Source of the DNA: JBAPRR01 sp049281195
GTDB lineage: Bacteria > Actinomycetota > Acidimicrobiia > Acidimicrobiales > CAVXTF01
Assembly (NCBI GenBank): GCA_049281195.1
Contig: JBAPRR010000223.1
Location: 1 to 15,560 of the forward strand
DNA: 15,560 nucleotides
Direction of reading: 5' to 3'
This document shows positions 6,518 through 13,798 of the stretch, one piece after another. A program made the translations under genes and the position numbers. The first letter of the stretch is position 1, and each line of letters opens with the position of its first letter. The notes below the pieces were generated by a model. That model was not told the DNA's origin, did no database searches, and was given only the letters and a program-made list of their open reading frames with translations.

Positions 6518-6673
6518 GGGGCTCTTCGAATCAGGGTCCGAGGTGGTTGGGCGGCTGCTTTCGCGAACCGCGAGCGAGCCGACCATTTTTGCAGGCCTAA
6601 CGGGACGGCATTCAAACCTTCTGGTGTTCACAAGGGAGTCCTGCATGTCGCTGACCAGAGTAAGTAGGGCCTT

Positions 6674-7768
6674 TCAAGAACGGACCGCCTCCTCCACCAG
6701 CGTTAGGCGCGATTGCTTAGGACGCCACCATCCTGCCGGTTCGAATCCGTTCAGGTTGCGCTCACCTTCCTGGTCTGAGGCTGGTCCACACTTGGTTTCC
6801 CGACGCATCGCGCCGATGACAGCCAACCCGAGGAGGATCACGATCGGTCCCGCTTCCGGGTCCGTTGCCTGACCGCTGAAAAGCTCACCGAAGCTCTGGC
6901 CGACCGCCCAAAACCAACCGGCCAGAGCCATGCCGGTGCATACTGCCGCAACGCGGAACCGGGAATGCGAGAAAGCGATCAACCCGATCGCTAGTTCTAT
7001 GGCAACGAACAGGACGACACCCCCGGCGCCGCCCCACTTCACTGCAGCTGCCAACGCCCGGTCGAGCGAGGCCAGCCACGCAGGCGCTGACGACGCGTTT
7101 GCTACGAGCTGGCTGCTCACGTCGGATGGGCGCACGTTCCCGGGAAGGCAGCTCATGATCGCATAACTGACCCACAGGATCGCCCATGCCCAGATGGTCC
7201 AATGAGGCGGGCGCTCGCCCTTAAGGACAGTCGACTTTTGTGGGGACCGAGATCGGGCCGGCCATGCCGCAACGGCCAGCACCGCATAGATGATCGCGGC
7301 ACCAGGTGCCCCCACGAGAGCCGTTACGTGGGCGCCGGCCAGACCACCTAGACCTTCGCCCAAATACCACACCGCGACGGCCCAGGCGACCGAGACAACA
7401 ATGACTGGCCGCACCGCACGGCTTATGAAGAAACCGACCCCCAGCGCGATCTGCACAGAGGCAAACAGAGCGTCGAACAGAACCGGATGAGTGAGTATTA
7501 ATCGAGCGCCCCACATTACGGGCGCTGCCACGAAACCCGGCTGACCGCTTGCAGACGGAGCGATGATGTGATCAGCGAATCCCGTGGTGAACATGTACGG
7601 CTGGAGCTGAAGCAGGCCATCCAGCAACCACACGACGCCGAGCGCGTAGCGGAGGAACTGCTTGGACAAGGTCACTCTTTTGCCCACAACGGAGAGCGCC
7701 CGCGAAGTCGGAAGCGGTTTTGATTTGCTGAGCGAGTCCTCCGGAGGAGCGTCCAGTTGTGTCGTCAT
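6674..7768 (-). CDS. Polytopic integral membrane protein of unknown function
   Basis: 364 residues from ATG 7768. An in-frame GTG at 7837 would add 23 residues but has AAAGGA only 2 bases before it; ATG 7768 has GGAAAGG at about 11 bases, so the start is uncertain. After a soluble N-terminus (1-36) there are about eight hydrophobic segments, near residues 39-58, 97-116, 119-137, 150-169, 190-207, 247-266, 273-292 and 307-322. Notable conserved-looking stretches are RYALGVVWLLDGLLQLQP (40-57) and AVGQSFGELFSGQATDPEAGP (288-308, read in parts). The C-terminal ~40 residues are charged and probably cytoplasmic. I do not recognise the family; the first segments recall DoxX-like proteins only in general character. 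It is convergent to the peptidase gene and lies downstream of the 770-residue secreted protein, from which it is separated by a hairpin. Confidence 0.8.
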   Translation of the reverse strand: MTTQLDAPPEDSLSKSKPLPTSRALSVVGKRVTLSKQFLRYALGVVWLLDGLLQLQPYMFTTGFADHIIAPSASGQPGFVAAPVMWGARLILTHPVLFDALFASVQIALGVGFFISRAVRPVIVVSVAWAVAVWYLGEGLGGLAGAHVTALVGAPGAAIIYAVLAVAAWPARSRSPQKSTVLKGERPPHWTIWAWAILWVSYAIMSCLPGNVRPSDVSSQLVANASSAPAWLASLDRALAAAVKWGGAGGVVLFVAIELAIGLIAFSHSRFRVAAVCTGMALAGWFWAVGQSFGELFSGQATDPEAGPIVILLGLAVIGAMRRETKCGPASDQEGERNLNGFEPAGWWRPKQSRLTLVEEAVRS

Positions 7769-7869
7769 TCTCGATAGTGCCTTTCCGACCGGTGGGACTT
7801 GTCGTGCCTGTCGGATGCGCGGTCCATTTGGGTGCACGATCCTTTGGCCATTTCGTTCGGAATTGACGA

Positions 7870-7901
7870 GGGGGAGGGGTTCATTGAGAACTCCCTCCCC
7901 C
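7870..7901 (-). terminator. Strong GC hairpin after the large secreted-protein gene
   Basis: GGGGGAGGG (7870-7878) and GTTC (7879-7882) pair with GAAC (7888-7891) and CCCTCCCCC (7893-7901), with one bulged base (T7892) and a 5-base loop. It starts 26 bases after the stop of the minus-strand gene at 7928-10240. There is no T-run on the minus strand, which is common for terminators in actinobacteria. It also lies just upstream of the membrane protein gene and would insulate the two. Confidence 0.7.
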
Positions 7902-7927
7902 GCGTCAGATGTTGTCCAACTCCGATG

Positions 7928-10240
7928 TCAGCCGGCGGCCGACCCGAAGAACGGCATCAATTCGTTCGGCGGGCTATAGGCGAAGACCCCGCCATCGGAA
8001 GCCACCAACCAGTAACCGTCGTAGGAGTTGTCGTCCAGACCGGCGATCACCGGCTTGTTCAACTTGATGTTTCCAGCCGAGCCGAAGAACGGCGCGTTGT
8101 AGGAAAACACACCACCGTCTGCGGCTACCAAGCGGTAACCACTTCCGTCGGAGACCGGCGCTATGCCGACGACCGGCTGATTGAGGCGGACCGTTGCAGC
8201 CGAACCGTAGAAGGGCGCGTCGAACGAGAAGACTCCCCCATCGGCGGCGACGAGCCAGTAACCACCGGTCGTCCGGTCGAGCCCGATTCCGACAACTGGC
8301 TTGTTCAGCTTGATGTCGCCAGTCGATCCGTGGAAGGGAGTGTTGAACGAGAACACGCCACCATCGGCCGCTGTAAGCCAATAGCCCGTACCGTTCAGGT
8401 TCGCCACCACTCCCACGACCGGTTGGTTCAAGTGCTTTCCGCCCATCGATCCTTGGAAAGGTGCGTTGAACGAGAACACCCCTCCATCGGCGGCGACGAG
8501 CCAGTAACCACCGGTCTGGCGGTCGACCGCCATGCCGACGATCGGCTTATTCAACTTGAACCCGGTGAGATCGCCGTAGCAGGTGGCTGCGCCGAACGCT
8601 GCGACGGTTCCCTGGGCGTCGACCTCGTAGTACCCGGTTCCGTCATCGAGTGAAGCTGCCCCGACTACCGAGCCCGGAGCCATGTGAGAGACGCAGGTGG
8701 TGGTTGTCGGGCCGGGAGTGGGAGAACTCGCTCCGGGAAGGGTCTGGAACCACAGATAGGCGTTGGTCGGGACTTCGCCTACACCGTCAACACCGATACC
8801 GCTTCCAGAGACGTTCTCCAAGGCTTTGACCGAGGCGTAGCTCTTGGCGGTCTCGACTTCATCCAGTCCCTTGGCCGAAGTCACCGGGATGACGATCACG
8901 TTCCACCACTCGGGCTGATCGCCGTTGCGTGTCGTGAGCAGGTGGTCGTGGCCTGGCAATGGCACGTCGTAGAGGGCAGAGGCCGGCGCACCGAGAACGG
9001 ATGCCAACTGGGACAGGTCGATGGTCGCGGGATGATCGATACACGTGATGGCAGCCGAGCACTGCACGTATGGAACTGCAGGGCTCGAGTAAAGCGGCAC
9101 CGGGATGTACAGCGGATCGATTTGACTGTTGGTGGTCGTCGGAGTCGGAGGAGTTGTATCGGATACGCCGGGTGGAACCGATGTTGGGTCTGATCCGGCC
9201 TCGCAACCCGATGCGGAGTGGACAGCCACCGAGGTGGTGCCGCAATAGTACGGCTCGGTGTAAAGAGCCTCGACGTCCTGTCCATCGATCCAGTCATGGC
9301 TGATTCCGATGTTCTGACAGTTAGGGGCTGTTGCGCCACAATCATTCATCAGGTTGTTGAACGTGGTTCCGGACTCTCTCTGACTGGCAGGTGGTGCAGG
9401 AGGTGCGGGGGACACAGCAGGCCCGGGAGGGGCGGTCGCGGTCAGGTCAGCTGCCATCGAAGCCGAGAGAGTTCCCGGTAGCACCTGGAAGAAAAGGAAT
9501 AGGTTTGTAGGCGCCTCGATGGCCGTCGAATTGCCGATGGCGGTCTGGATGGCGCTCACACTGGTCAGGGTGTTGTAGGTGCTGGCGCTAGTTGTAGCGA
9601 CGACCTCGACGTTCCACCATTCAGGGAGCCCATCGTTGCGCGTGCCGACCACGTGGTCGTGCGCCGGAATCGGAATATCCGAGACGCTTGCCCCCGACGG
9701 ATGACCAGGTAAATCTGCCGCAATACGCGACAGGTCGATCGTCGGTGGATGGTCGATACACGTGGCTGTGGATGTGCACTGTGTTGCCGGCGGATTGCTG
9801 AACAGCGGGACTGTGACATACAGCGTGTCGTTGTGGGTCGTGTTCCCGAGCGACGTTCCTGAGTCACCAGCTGACGTCGAGCTCGGCGAGGACGAGGATG
9901 GGGCGCCAACTTCACAGCCCGAAGTTGCGGCCGAAGAGACATTGGCATCGCAGTAGTAATCCTCTGTGTAGAAGAGGTCGATGTTCGTTCCGTTGTAGTA
10001 GCCGTTGGACTCGCCGACTTGCCCACAGGTCGGAGCGTCATTCCCACAGTTGTACTGCAGGGGGTCGATCGTCGTGCCGTTGTTGCCATTGGGTGGAGGA
10101 TCCTGCACGGAATTGTGAGTAGTCGATGCGGAAGCACTGATGGCGTTGATCGATATTCCGAACGACACTGCGCAGACGGTCGCCAAGAGCAACGTCGCCC
10201 CTCGCACCCGCCGACGAGGTTGTCTCGTTTCTGGATTCAA
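7928..10240 (-). CDS. Large secreted protein: duplicated HDH/EWWN domain plus six propeller-like repeats
   Basis: 770 residues from TTG 10240; the non-ATG start is supported by GGAAAGGTG 7 bases upstream and an immediate signal peptide (basic residues 1-14, hydrophobic 15-30, cleavage near ASAS-TT at 39-40). Two homologous domains follow, about 55-256 and 293-503. Each has, in order: a CG...AP.C segment, a YYC motif (95-97; 331-333), SGCE (107-110; 344-347), LY..VPL.S.P, CIDHP.TIDLS (161-171; 400-410), a HDH motif (194-196; 431-433), EWWNV (207-211; 444-448) and a closing F/WFQ.LPG. They are joined by a Pro/Ala-rich linker (268-287). From residue 536 to the end there are six repeats of 41-42 residues. 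I do not recognise the HDH domain. The shared Cys pairs suggest extracytoplasmic disulfides, and His-Asp-His could bind metal, which is inference. Surface or extracellular location is likely. Confidence 0.88.
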   Translation of the reverse strand: MNPETRQPRRRVRGATLLLATVCAVSFGISINAISASASTTHNSVQDPPPNGNNGTTIDPLQYNCGNDAPTCGQVGESNGYYNGTNIDLFYTEDYYCDANVSSAATSGCEVGAPSSSSPSSTSAGDSGTSLGNTTHNDTLYVTVPLFSNPPATQCTSTATCIDHPPTIDLSRIAADLPGHPSGASVSDIPIPAHDHVVGTRNDGLPEWWNVEVVATTSASTYNTLTSVSAIQTAIGNSTAIEAPTNLFLFFQVLPGTLSASMAADLTATAPPGPAVSPAPPAPPASQRESGTTFNNLMNDCGATAPNCQNIGISHDWIDGQDVEALYTEPYYCGTTSVAVHSASGCEAGSDPTSVPPGVSDTTPPTPTTTNSQIDPLYIPVPLYSSPAVPYVQCSAAITCIDHPATIDLSQLASVLGAPASALYDVPLPGHDHLLTTRNGDQPEWWNVIVIPVTSAKGLDEVETAKSYASVKALENVSGSGIGVDGVGEVPTNAYLWFQTLPGASSPTPGPTTTTCVSHMAPGSVVGAASLDDGTGYYEVDAQGTVAAFGAATCYGDLTGFKLNKPIVGMAVDRQTGGYWLVAADGGVFSFNAPFQGSMGGKHLNQPVVGVVANLNGTGYWLTAADGGVFSFNTPFHGSTGDIKLNKPVVGIGLDRTTGGYWLVAADGGVFSFDAPFYGSAATVRLNQPVVGIAPVSDGSGYRLVAADGGVFSYNAPFFGSAGNIKLNKPVIAGLDDNSYDGYWLVASDGGVFAYSPPNELMPFFGSAAG
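7931..8635 (-). repeat. Six tandem ~123-bp coding repeats (GYWLVAADGGVFSF type)
   Basis: Within the large secreted protein, copies begin at residues 536, 578, 619, 660, 701 and 742, a period of 41-42 codons. The core is GYWLVAADGGVFSFxAPFxGS followed by KLNKPVVGI. The first copy is divergent (GYYEVDAQGTVAAFG) and the last is cut short after FFGSAAG. Six copies of this length could close a beta-propeller, which is inference. Two copies of the same unit occur in the collagen-like protein at the left edge. Confidence 0.9.
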
Positions 10241-10633
10241 TTGAGTTCACCTTTCCAAGTCGACTATGCCGGGCGAGACGCTCTCGCGGCCGACGATCAC
10301 TGCCGTCCAGCCGCCGGTGCGCGAAAAGATCACCTCTAGCGCCGGTTGGACATCATGTATACGGAGCCGTCCCCCTCGGCGGATCGCAGAAGAGATCAAG
10401 AAAGTGTCTAAATACGCTCTGAACTGCGAAGATGAGTTTCGATGGGCTATGGCGTGGTGTCTCGGTGAAGAAGCGATCCGCGTCGAGGCGCGTTTGATTA
10501 ACCACTCCGACCGAGTAGCTCGTTTTCTCCGGAAATCGTGCGATTTCGATTCCGCGCCTTAGATCCGCTTCTGTCAAACACTTCGAAGCGGTGGCACCTG
10601 GCAGTTACCCGATGAGTTGGCCTTAACCCAAAA
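10241..10633. other. Gene-free stretch upstream of the large secreted-protein gene
   Basis: I see no supportable gene in these ~390 bases. Open frames at 10266-10562 (plus) and 10353-10577 (minus) lack ribosome binding sites and recognisable protein features. The promoter of the minus-strand gene starting at 10240 must lie here, but I found no convincing -35/-10 pair. The right edge is the left end of the IS remnant. Confidence 0.6.
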
Positions 10634-11335
10634 GTGGACCGCTTTTGTGAGAATTTGGCCGTGTCCCACCAGGTTGTTAGAGAGCTGAACGACCTGGGGT
10701 ACTCAGAACGCGTCGGCTGTCGGGTAGTCGGGATCTCGCGATCGACCTACTACGACATCTAGCTCCACCAACCGGGCTATAAAGAGATCCGACATCTGCT
10801 TCTGGCCGATCTCATCTCCGACATCCACGCCCGATCCCGTGGCAACTACGGGATGTTGCGGATCCGAGCAGCCTTGGAGATCGAACAAGGCATCATCGTC
10901 AACAAGAAGCTGGTGTGGAAGATCATGCGAAAGCTCAGCCTTGATGGTCTCCCCGGGCCGAAGAAGCGCACCATGAACCTTGTGAACGTCGCCACAGAAG
11001 AGGACCTCTTCAGTCGCAAGATCGTCGGCTGGGCGATCGACCGCAGACGTGAGTCCACCTTGGTGAACGACGCTCTATCCGTGGCCGTAGGCACCCGGGT
11101 CACTTCTGAGTCGATGGTGATCGACTCCGACCAAGGAAGCCAATTCACGTCATGGGCGTTCACCGAGACCGTCAGGCGTCTCGGGCTCTTGCTTTCCCTC
11201 GCCATGGCTGACTATATCGAGAACTTCTACAACCCTGCCAGACGTCACAACTCGATCGACTACCTGACACCTGCGAAATACGAAGCTCTGCACTTGACGA
11301 CAATCCAGGCCGGATCCTCGTAAGAAGTGGTCCAC
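10634..11335 (+). mobile_element. Decayed IS3-family insertion sequence
   Basis: The element contains a damaged IS3 OrfB and is bounded by imperfect inverted repeats: GTGGACCGCTTTT at 10634-10646 and, on the opposite strand, GTGGACCACTTCT ending at 11335 (11 of 13 bases match). OrfA is missing: only about 15 bases lie between the left repeat and the OrfB remnant. No target duplication could be confirmed; ACCCAA occurs at both edges (10626-10631, 11334-11339) but overlaps the right repeat. It lies 24 bases from the 3' end of tRNA-Glu. It cannot be autonomous. Confidence 0.75.
10661..11323 (+). pseudogene. IS3-family transposase OrfB, inactivated by a stop and two internal deletions
   Basis: The frame from GTG 10661 to TAA 11323 reads as an IS3 OrfB but is broken in three ways. 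A TAG at 10760-10762 interrupts it just after SRSTYYDI. After KKRTMNLVNVATEED the sequence jumps to LFSRKIVGWAID, lacking the roughly 30-35 residues that normally hold the first catalytic Asp (W.TDIT motif). After RRLGLLLSLAM it jumps to DYIENFYNPARRHNSIDYLTP, lacking the segment with the catalytic Glu. The second Asp is kept in VIDSDQGSQFTS. The HTH_21-like part (RGNYGMLRIRAALEIE) is intact. Both deletions keep the reading frame, so 10853-11323 is still open for 156 residues, but it lacks two of the three DDE residues and should be inactive. Confidence 0.88.
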
Positions 11336-11358
11336 CCAATGGGGTCATGGCGAGCGAG

Positions 11359-11431
11359 CAGCCCCAACGGGATTCGAACCCGTGTTACCGCCTTGAAAGG
11401 GCGACGTCCTAGGCCGCTAGACGATGGGGCC
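11359..11431 (-). tRNA. tRNA-Glu (anticodon UUC)
   Basis: The minus strand folds into a full 73-base cloverleaf. Acceptor stem GGCCCCA/TGGGGCT has seven pairs with G1-U72 as a wobble; D stem is GTC/GAC; anticodon stem TCGCC/GGCGG carries loop CTTTCAA, giving anticodon TTC (positions 11397-11395), which decodes Glu; T arm is ACGGG-TTCGAAT-CCCGT. The discriminator is G and CCA is not encoded. It lies 44 bases downstream of the S51-CysS fusion gene on the same strand and may be transcribed with it or from its own promoter in that gap. The accessory region lies on its 3' side. Confidence 0.97.
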
Positions 11432-11475
11432 AGGTCTTCCTAGGGGACTAGACGGTACCAGCTGGGTTTCCGATC

Positions 11476-12996
11476 TCAGTTGCTCGGTGTACCGGCGATC
11501 CGCTCCCAGGTGGAGCCCTCGGGAGAGTCCCGCACTTCGATCCCGAGTGTCGTGAGCTGATCCCGGATCGAGTCGGCTTCGGCGAAGCGGCGCTCGTCGC
11601 GGGCGAGGTTGCGGTTCTTAACCAGCAGATCCACGAACGGCCCGAACACCATGGCCGGGTCGCGGGTTCCCTCGTCTGCGAGATGCCCGAGTTCGACGAC
11701 CATGGCCCGCAGAGCCGCGCGTCCCCGGTCGAGCTCGTCGGATTGGTTCGGGTCGGCTACCCACGCCCACAGCTCATCGTTCAGCGCCAACGCCGCGGAA
11801 ACCATGCCGGCCGGATCGCCCGCAGCCTTCGCCGAACGAAACGCTGCTTCGTGCGTACGGATCGCTTCGAGGAGGGGGGTGCCGCCGGTGCCACTTTCGT
11901 TCGGTGAACCGGAACCGGAGTCGCCAGCTTCAGCCGGCCCGACTCCGGCCTGTCCTGCTCCAGCCGGCCCTGCTCCAGCCGGCCCGGCACCAACATCGCC
12001 GGCACCGGCATCGCCGGGACTCGAGCCTTGTCCGGACGCGATGGCGACGCCTTCAACGCCGGAAGCAAGCTGCGCCGCCAGATCCAGAAGGACGACCGTC
12101 GGCACCACCTGCGCAGAATCGACACGTACGGTTCCGCCGCCATCGGTCTGGAGAGCACCGGTTTGGACAATGGCGGACCGCCCTTTCACGCGGATCGTTA
12201 TGTGGCCCCGTCCCGAGATCGTCGCTTCGCCGGAGTCGAGGTCGAAGGTGATGGCGGTGTGCTCATCCACGCCGAGCACGAATACCCCATCCGGGATGTC
12301 GCGCTCGAGCAACTCCAAACGCTTTTCCCCCAGGTAGCAAAAGCGCGTGTCGTGATTGCCACCCTCCGCATTGTCGTAGTGGGGGATCACCACGCATGGG
12401 ATGCCGAGCCCGGTCAGAAGGTCCAACCCGTCCAGCCAAAAGGGCGACTCTCCGACCTTGTATATCTCGTACACCGGAACGGTGAGGAGTCCGAGGGTGA
12501 GGGCCGCCGCGCTGGCGAAGGTGACGGCACCGCCGAGAGCGAGCTTCTCGGAGAGGAGGCCCGGTACGAGCGATCCCGCCCACTGGCGCAATGCGTAGGA
12601 AGGGCTGCCCGGTCCGGAGAAAAGTAAAGGCGCTTCGGCCATGCGCGCCGTGAGCACCGCACCGTTGGTTCCCTCGAGATCGTCCTTGGAGCGGAAGCCG
12701 GCCGGCACCATCTTCATGCCGACGCTGTCTCTGAAGTACGTCACCGCACGTGCCGACAGATCGTCGGCGTTCATCTGGAATCCGTAAGGAGTGTCGAGCA
12801 ACACCCCGGTGACCCACGAGGTGTCGGCGGCGTCACCGGTCGCGCCGGTAAGCCCGGTGACCCCGTCATCGTCTTCGTCGCCGGCGCCACCCAACACTTC
12901 CTTGATCGCCCGGTGCACCTTGACCATGGTCGGTGCCGTTTCGCCCGAACCCATGATGGTGATGAGGCGCGGCAGCTTTTCCGACGCTGCGGCCAC
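11476..12996 (-). CDS. S51 (peptidase E/cyanophycinase-like) domain fused to a CysRS-type C-terminal domain
   Basis: 506 residues from GTG 12996, with GAGG 7 bases upstream and the DUF2017 stop only 2 bases before. Residues 10-310 form an S51/class I glutamine amidotransferase-like domain: LITIMGSGETAPTM (11-24), FSGPGSPSYAL (126-136), the nucleophile region FASAAALTLG with S162 in the place of the family's SAGA serine, PHYDNAEGG with H206, and GVDEHTAI with E245. The partial agreement suggests an active serine hydrolase, not proven. A Gly/Ala/Pro low-complexity linker spans about 322-372. Residues 373-502 match the helical C-terminal domain of cysteinyl-tRNA synthetase and YqeB: FVDLLVKNRNLARDER, FAEADSIRDQL, LGIEVRDSPEGSTWE. 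In CysRS this part helps bind the tRNA anticodon. The combined function is unknown; hydrolysis of a small peptide or an aminoacyl/peptidyl substrate on RNA is speculation. It is last in the ctaA-clpS-DUF2017 unit. Confidence 0.85.
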   Translation of the reverse strand: MAAASEKLPRLITIMGSGETAPTMVKVHRAIKEVLGGAGDEDDDGVTGLTGATGDAADTSWVTGVLLDTPYGFQMNADDLSARAVTYFRDSVGMKMVPAGFRSKDDLEGTNGAVLTARMAEAPLLFSGPGSPSYALRQWAGSLVPGLLSEKLALGGAVTFASAAALTLGLLTVPVYEIYKVGESPFWLDGLDLLTGLGIPCVVIPHYDNAEGGNHDTRFCYLGEKRLELLERDIPDGVFVLGVDEHTAITFDLDSGEATISGRGHITIRVKGRSAIVQTGALQTDGGGTVRVDSAQVVPTVVLLDLAAQLASGVEGVAIASGQGSSPGDAGAGDVGAGPAGAGPAGAGQAGVGPAEAGDSGSGSPNESGTGGTPLLEAIRTHEAAFRSAKAAGDPAGMVSAALALNDELWAWVADPNQSDELDRGRAALRAMVVELGHLADEGTRDPAMVFGPFVDLLVKNRNLARDERRFAEADSIRDQLTTLGIEVRDSPEGSTWERIAGTPSN

Positions 12997-12998
12997 CC

Positions 12999-13490
12999 CT
13001 AGGCCTCGAGCTCGCGTCCCCCGGAGGGGAGCGACGAGGCCAGAGCGTCGATGACCTCGCCCTGCAGCCAGCTGAGATAGCGGTACACCGCGACCTGGGG
13101 CGCACGTGGATCACTGTCCGGCAGCTCTTCGGGATCCTCGCTCACGTCGAGCGACGTTCCGAGCATCAACCGCAGAACCTCGAGAGCACCGAGCCACTGC
13201 CCGAGCTGCTCGCCGTCGATATCACTGGAGTCAGCGGTCTCCGACAAGCAGTCGAGCTCGTCGCGGTGCTTACGCACCAGCTCGCCGCCCACCAGGTCGC
13301 GATAGCTCTCCTCGGCCACGTCATCGCCCGGATACGCCACCGGAAAGACCCGGCGCACCACCGGGTCATCGGGACGTTCCAGCAATCCCTGCGCTTCTTT
13401 CGGGAGCACACGAAGCAGTCCCCGCTCGGGCATCGAGAGCTTCAATGCGAACCGACCGTCGCGCTTTCTTTTTATGTGGGGCCCCAGCAT
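12999..13490 (-). CDS. DUF2017 family protein
   Basis: 163 residues from ATG 13490, 8 bases after the clpS stop; the ribosome binding site is weak. The sequence has the pattern of DUF2017, which in actinobacteria (for example Mycobacterium tuberculosis next to clpS) is regularly coded beside clpS: an N-terminal strand region (GRFALKLSMPERGLLRVLPKE, read in parts), DDPVVRRVFPVAYPGDDVAEE (41-61 in parts), YRDLVGGELVRKHRDELDCL, and a C-terminal helical part with WLGALEVLRLMLGTSLDV and VYRYLSWLQGEVIDALA. No signal peptide or membrane segment. The conserved link with clpS suggests a role near ClpP proteolysis, but none is established. The downstream fusion gene begins 2 bases after its stop. Confidence 0.88.
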   Translation of the reverse strand: MLGPHIKRKRDGRFALKLSMPERGLLRVLPKEAQGLLERPDDPVVRRVFPVAYPGDDVAEESYRDLVGGELVRKHRDELDCLSETADSSDIDGEQLGQWLGALEVLRLMLGTSLDVSEDPEELPDSDPRAPQVAVYRYLSWLQGEVIDALASSLPSGGRELEA

Positions 13491-13498
13491 GTCGTAGG

Positions 13499-13798
13499 TC
13501 AGGTTCCGGCCTGCTCCATCGTCGCCCAGAGCCCGTGCTCGTGGAGCCTGAACACGTCGAGCTCCGCTCTTTCACGCGGTCCCGACGAAACAACGGCGCG
13601 TCCTTTGTGGTGCACGTCGAGCATCAACTTGGTGGCCGCAGCCTTGCTGTAACCGAACAGCTTCTGGAACACGAAGGTGACGTATGTCATCAAGTTGATG
13701 GGGTCGTTCCAGACGATCACCATCCACGGGCGATCGGGCCTGACGTCCTCGTCACCGACCGGCTCCTGGACCTCAACCTGGCTCGGCTGAGTGCTCAC
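13499..13798 (-). CDS. clpS: ATP-dependent Clp protease adaptor ClpS
   Basis: 99 residues from GTG 13798, whose GTGA overlaps the TGA of ctaA; there is no clear ribosome binding site, so translation is probably coupled to ctaA. ClpS delivers proteins with destabilising N-terminal residues (N-degrons) to the Clp ATPase ClpC or ClpA. The N-degron pocket residues are visible: N31 and D32 in IVWNDPINLMTYV, and H63 in LMLDVHHKGRAVV, at the same 32-residue separation as in E. coli ClpS. The flexible N-terminal tail (1-24), which in the family enters the Clp pore, is rich in Glu, Gln and Pro. The RERAE segment (75-79) also fits. The long open frame extending upstream to 14497 is not the gene; it runs across ctaA in another frame. 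Confidence 0.95.
   Translation of the reverse strand: MSTQPSQVEVQEPVGDEDVRPDRPWMVIVWNDPINLMTYVTFVFQKLFGYSKAAATKLMLDVHHKGRAVVSSGPRERAELDVFRLHEHGLWATMEQAGT

Noticed and set aside
6278..6646. 122-residue minus-strand open frame
   Set aside because: It overlaps the 3' end of the peptidase gene and crosses its terminator, with no family features.
10266..10577. 98- and 74-residue open frames upstream of the large secreted-protein gene
   Set aside because: No ribosome binding site, opposite-strand overlap, and no recognisable protein features.
10626..11339. ACCCAA on both sides of the IS remnant as a target-site duplication
   Set aside because: The right copy overlaps the terminal inverted repeat, so it cannot be a clean duplication.
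11609..12627. Plus-strand open frames of 115-242 residues opposite the S51-CysS fusion
   Set aside because: They are Pro/Arg/Ser-rich shadows of a G+C-rich gene and its repetitive linker.
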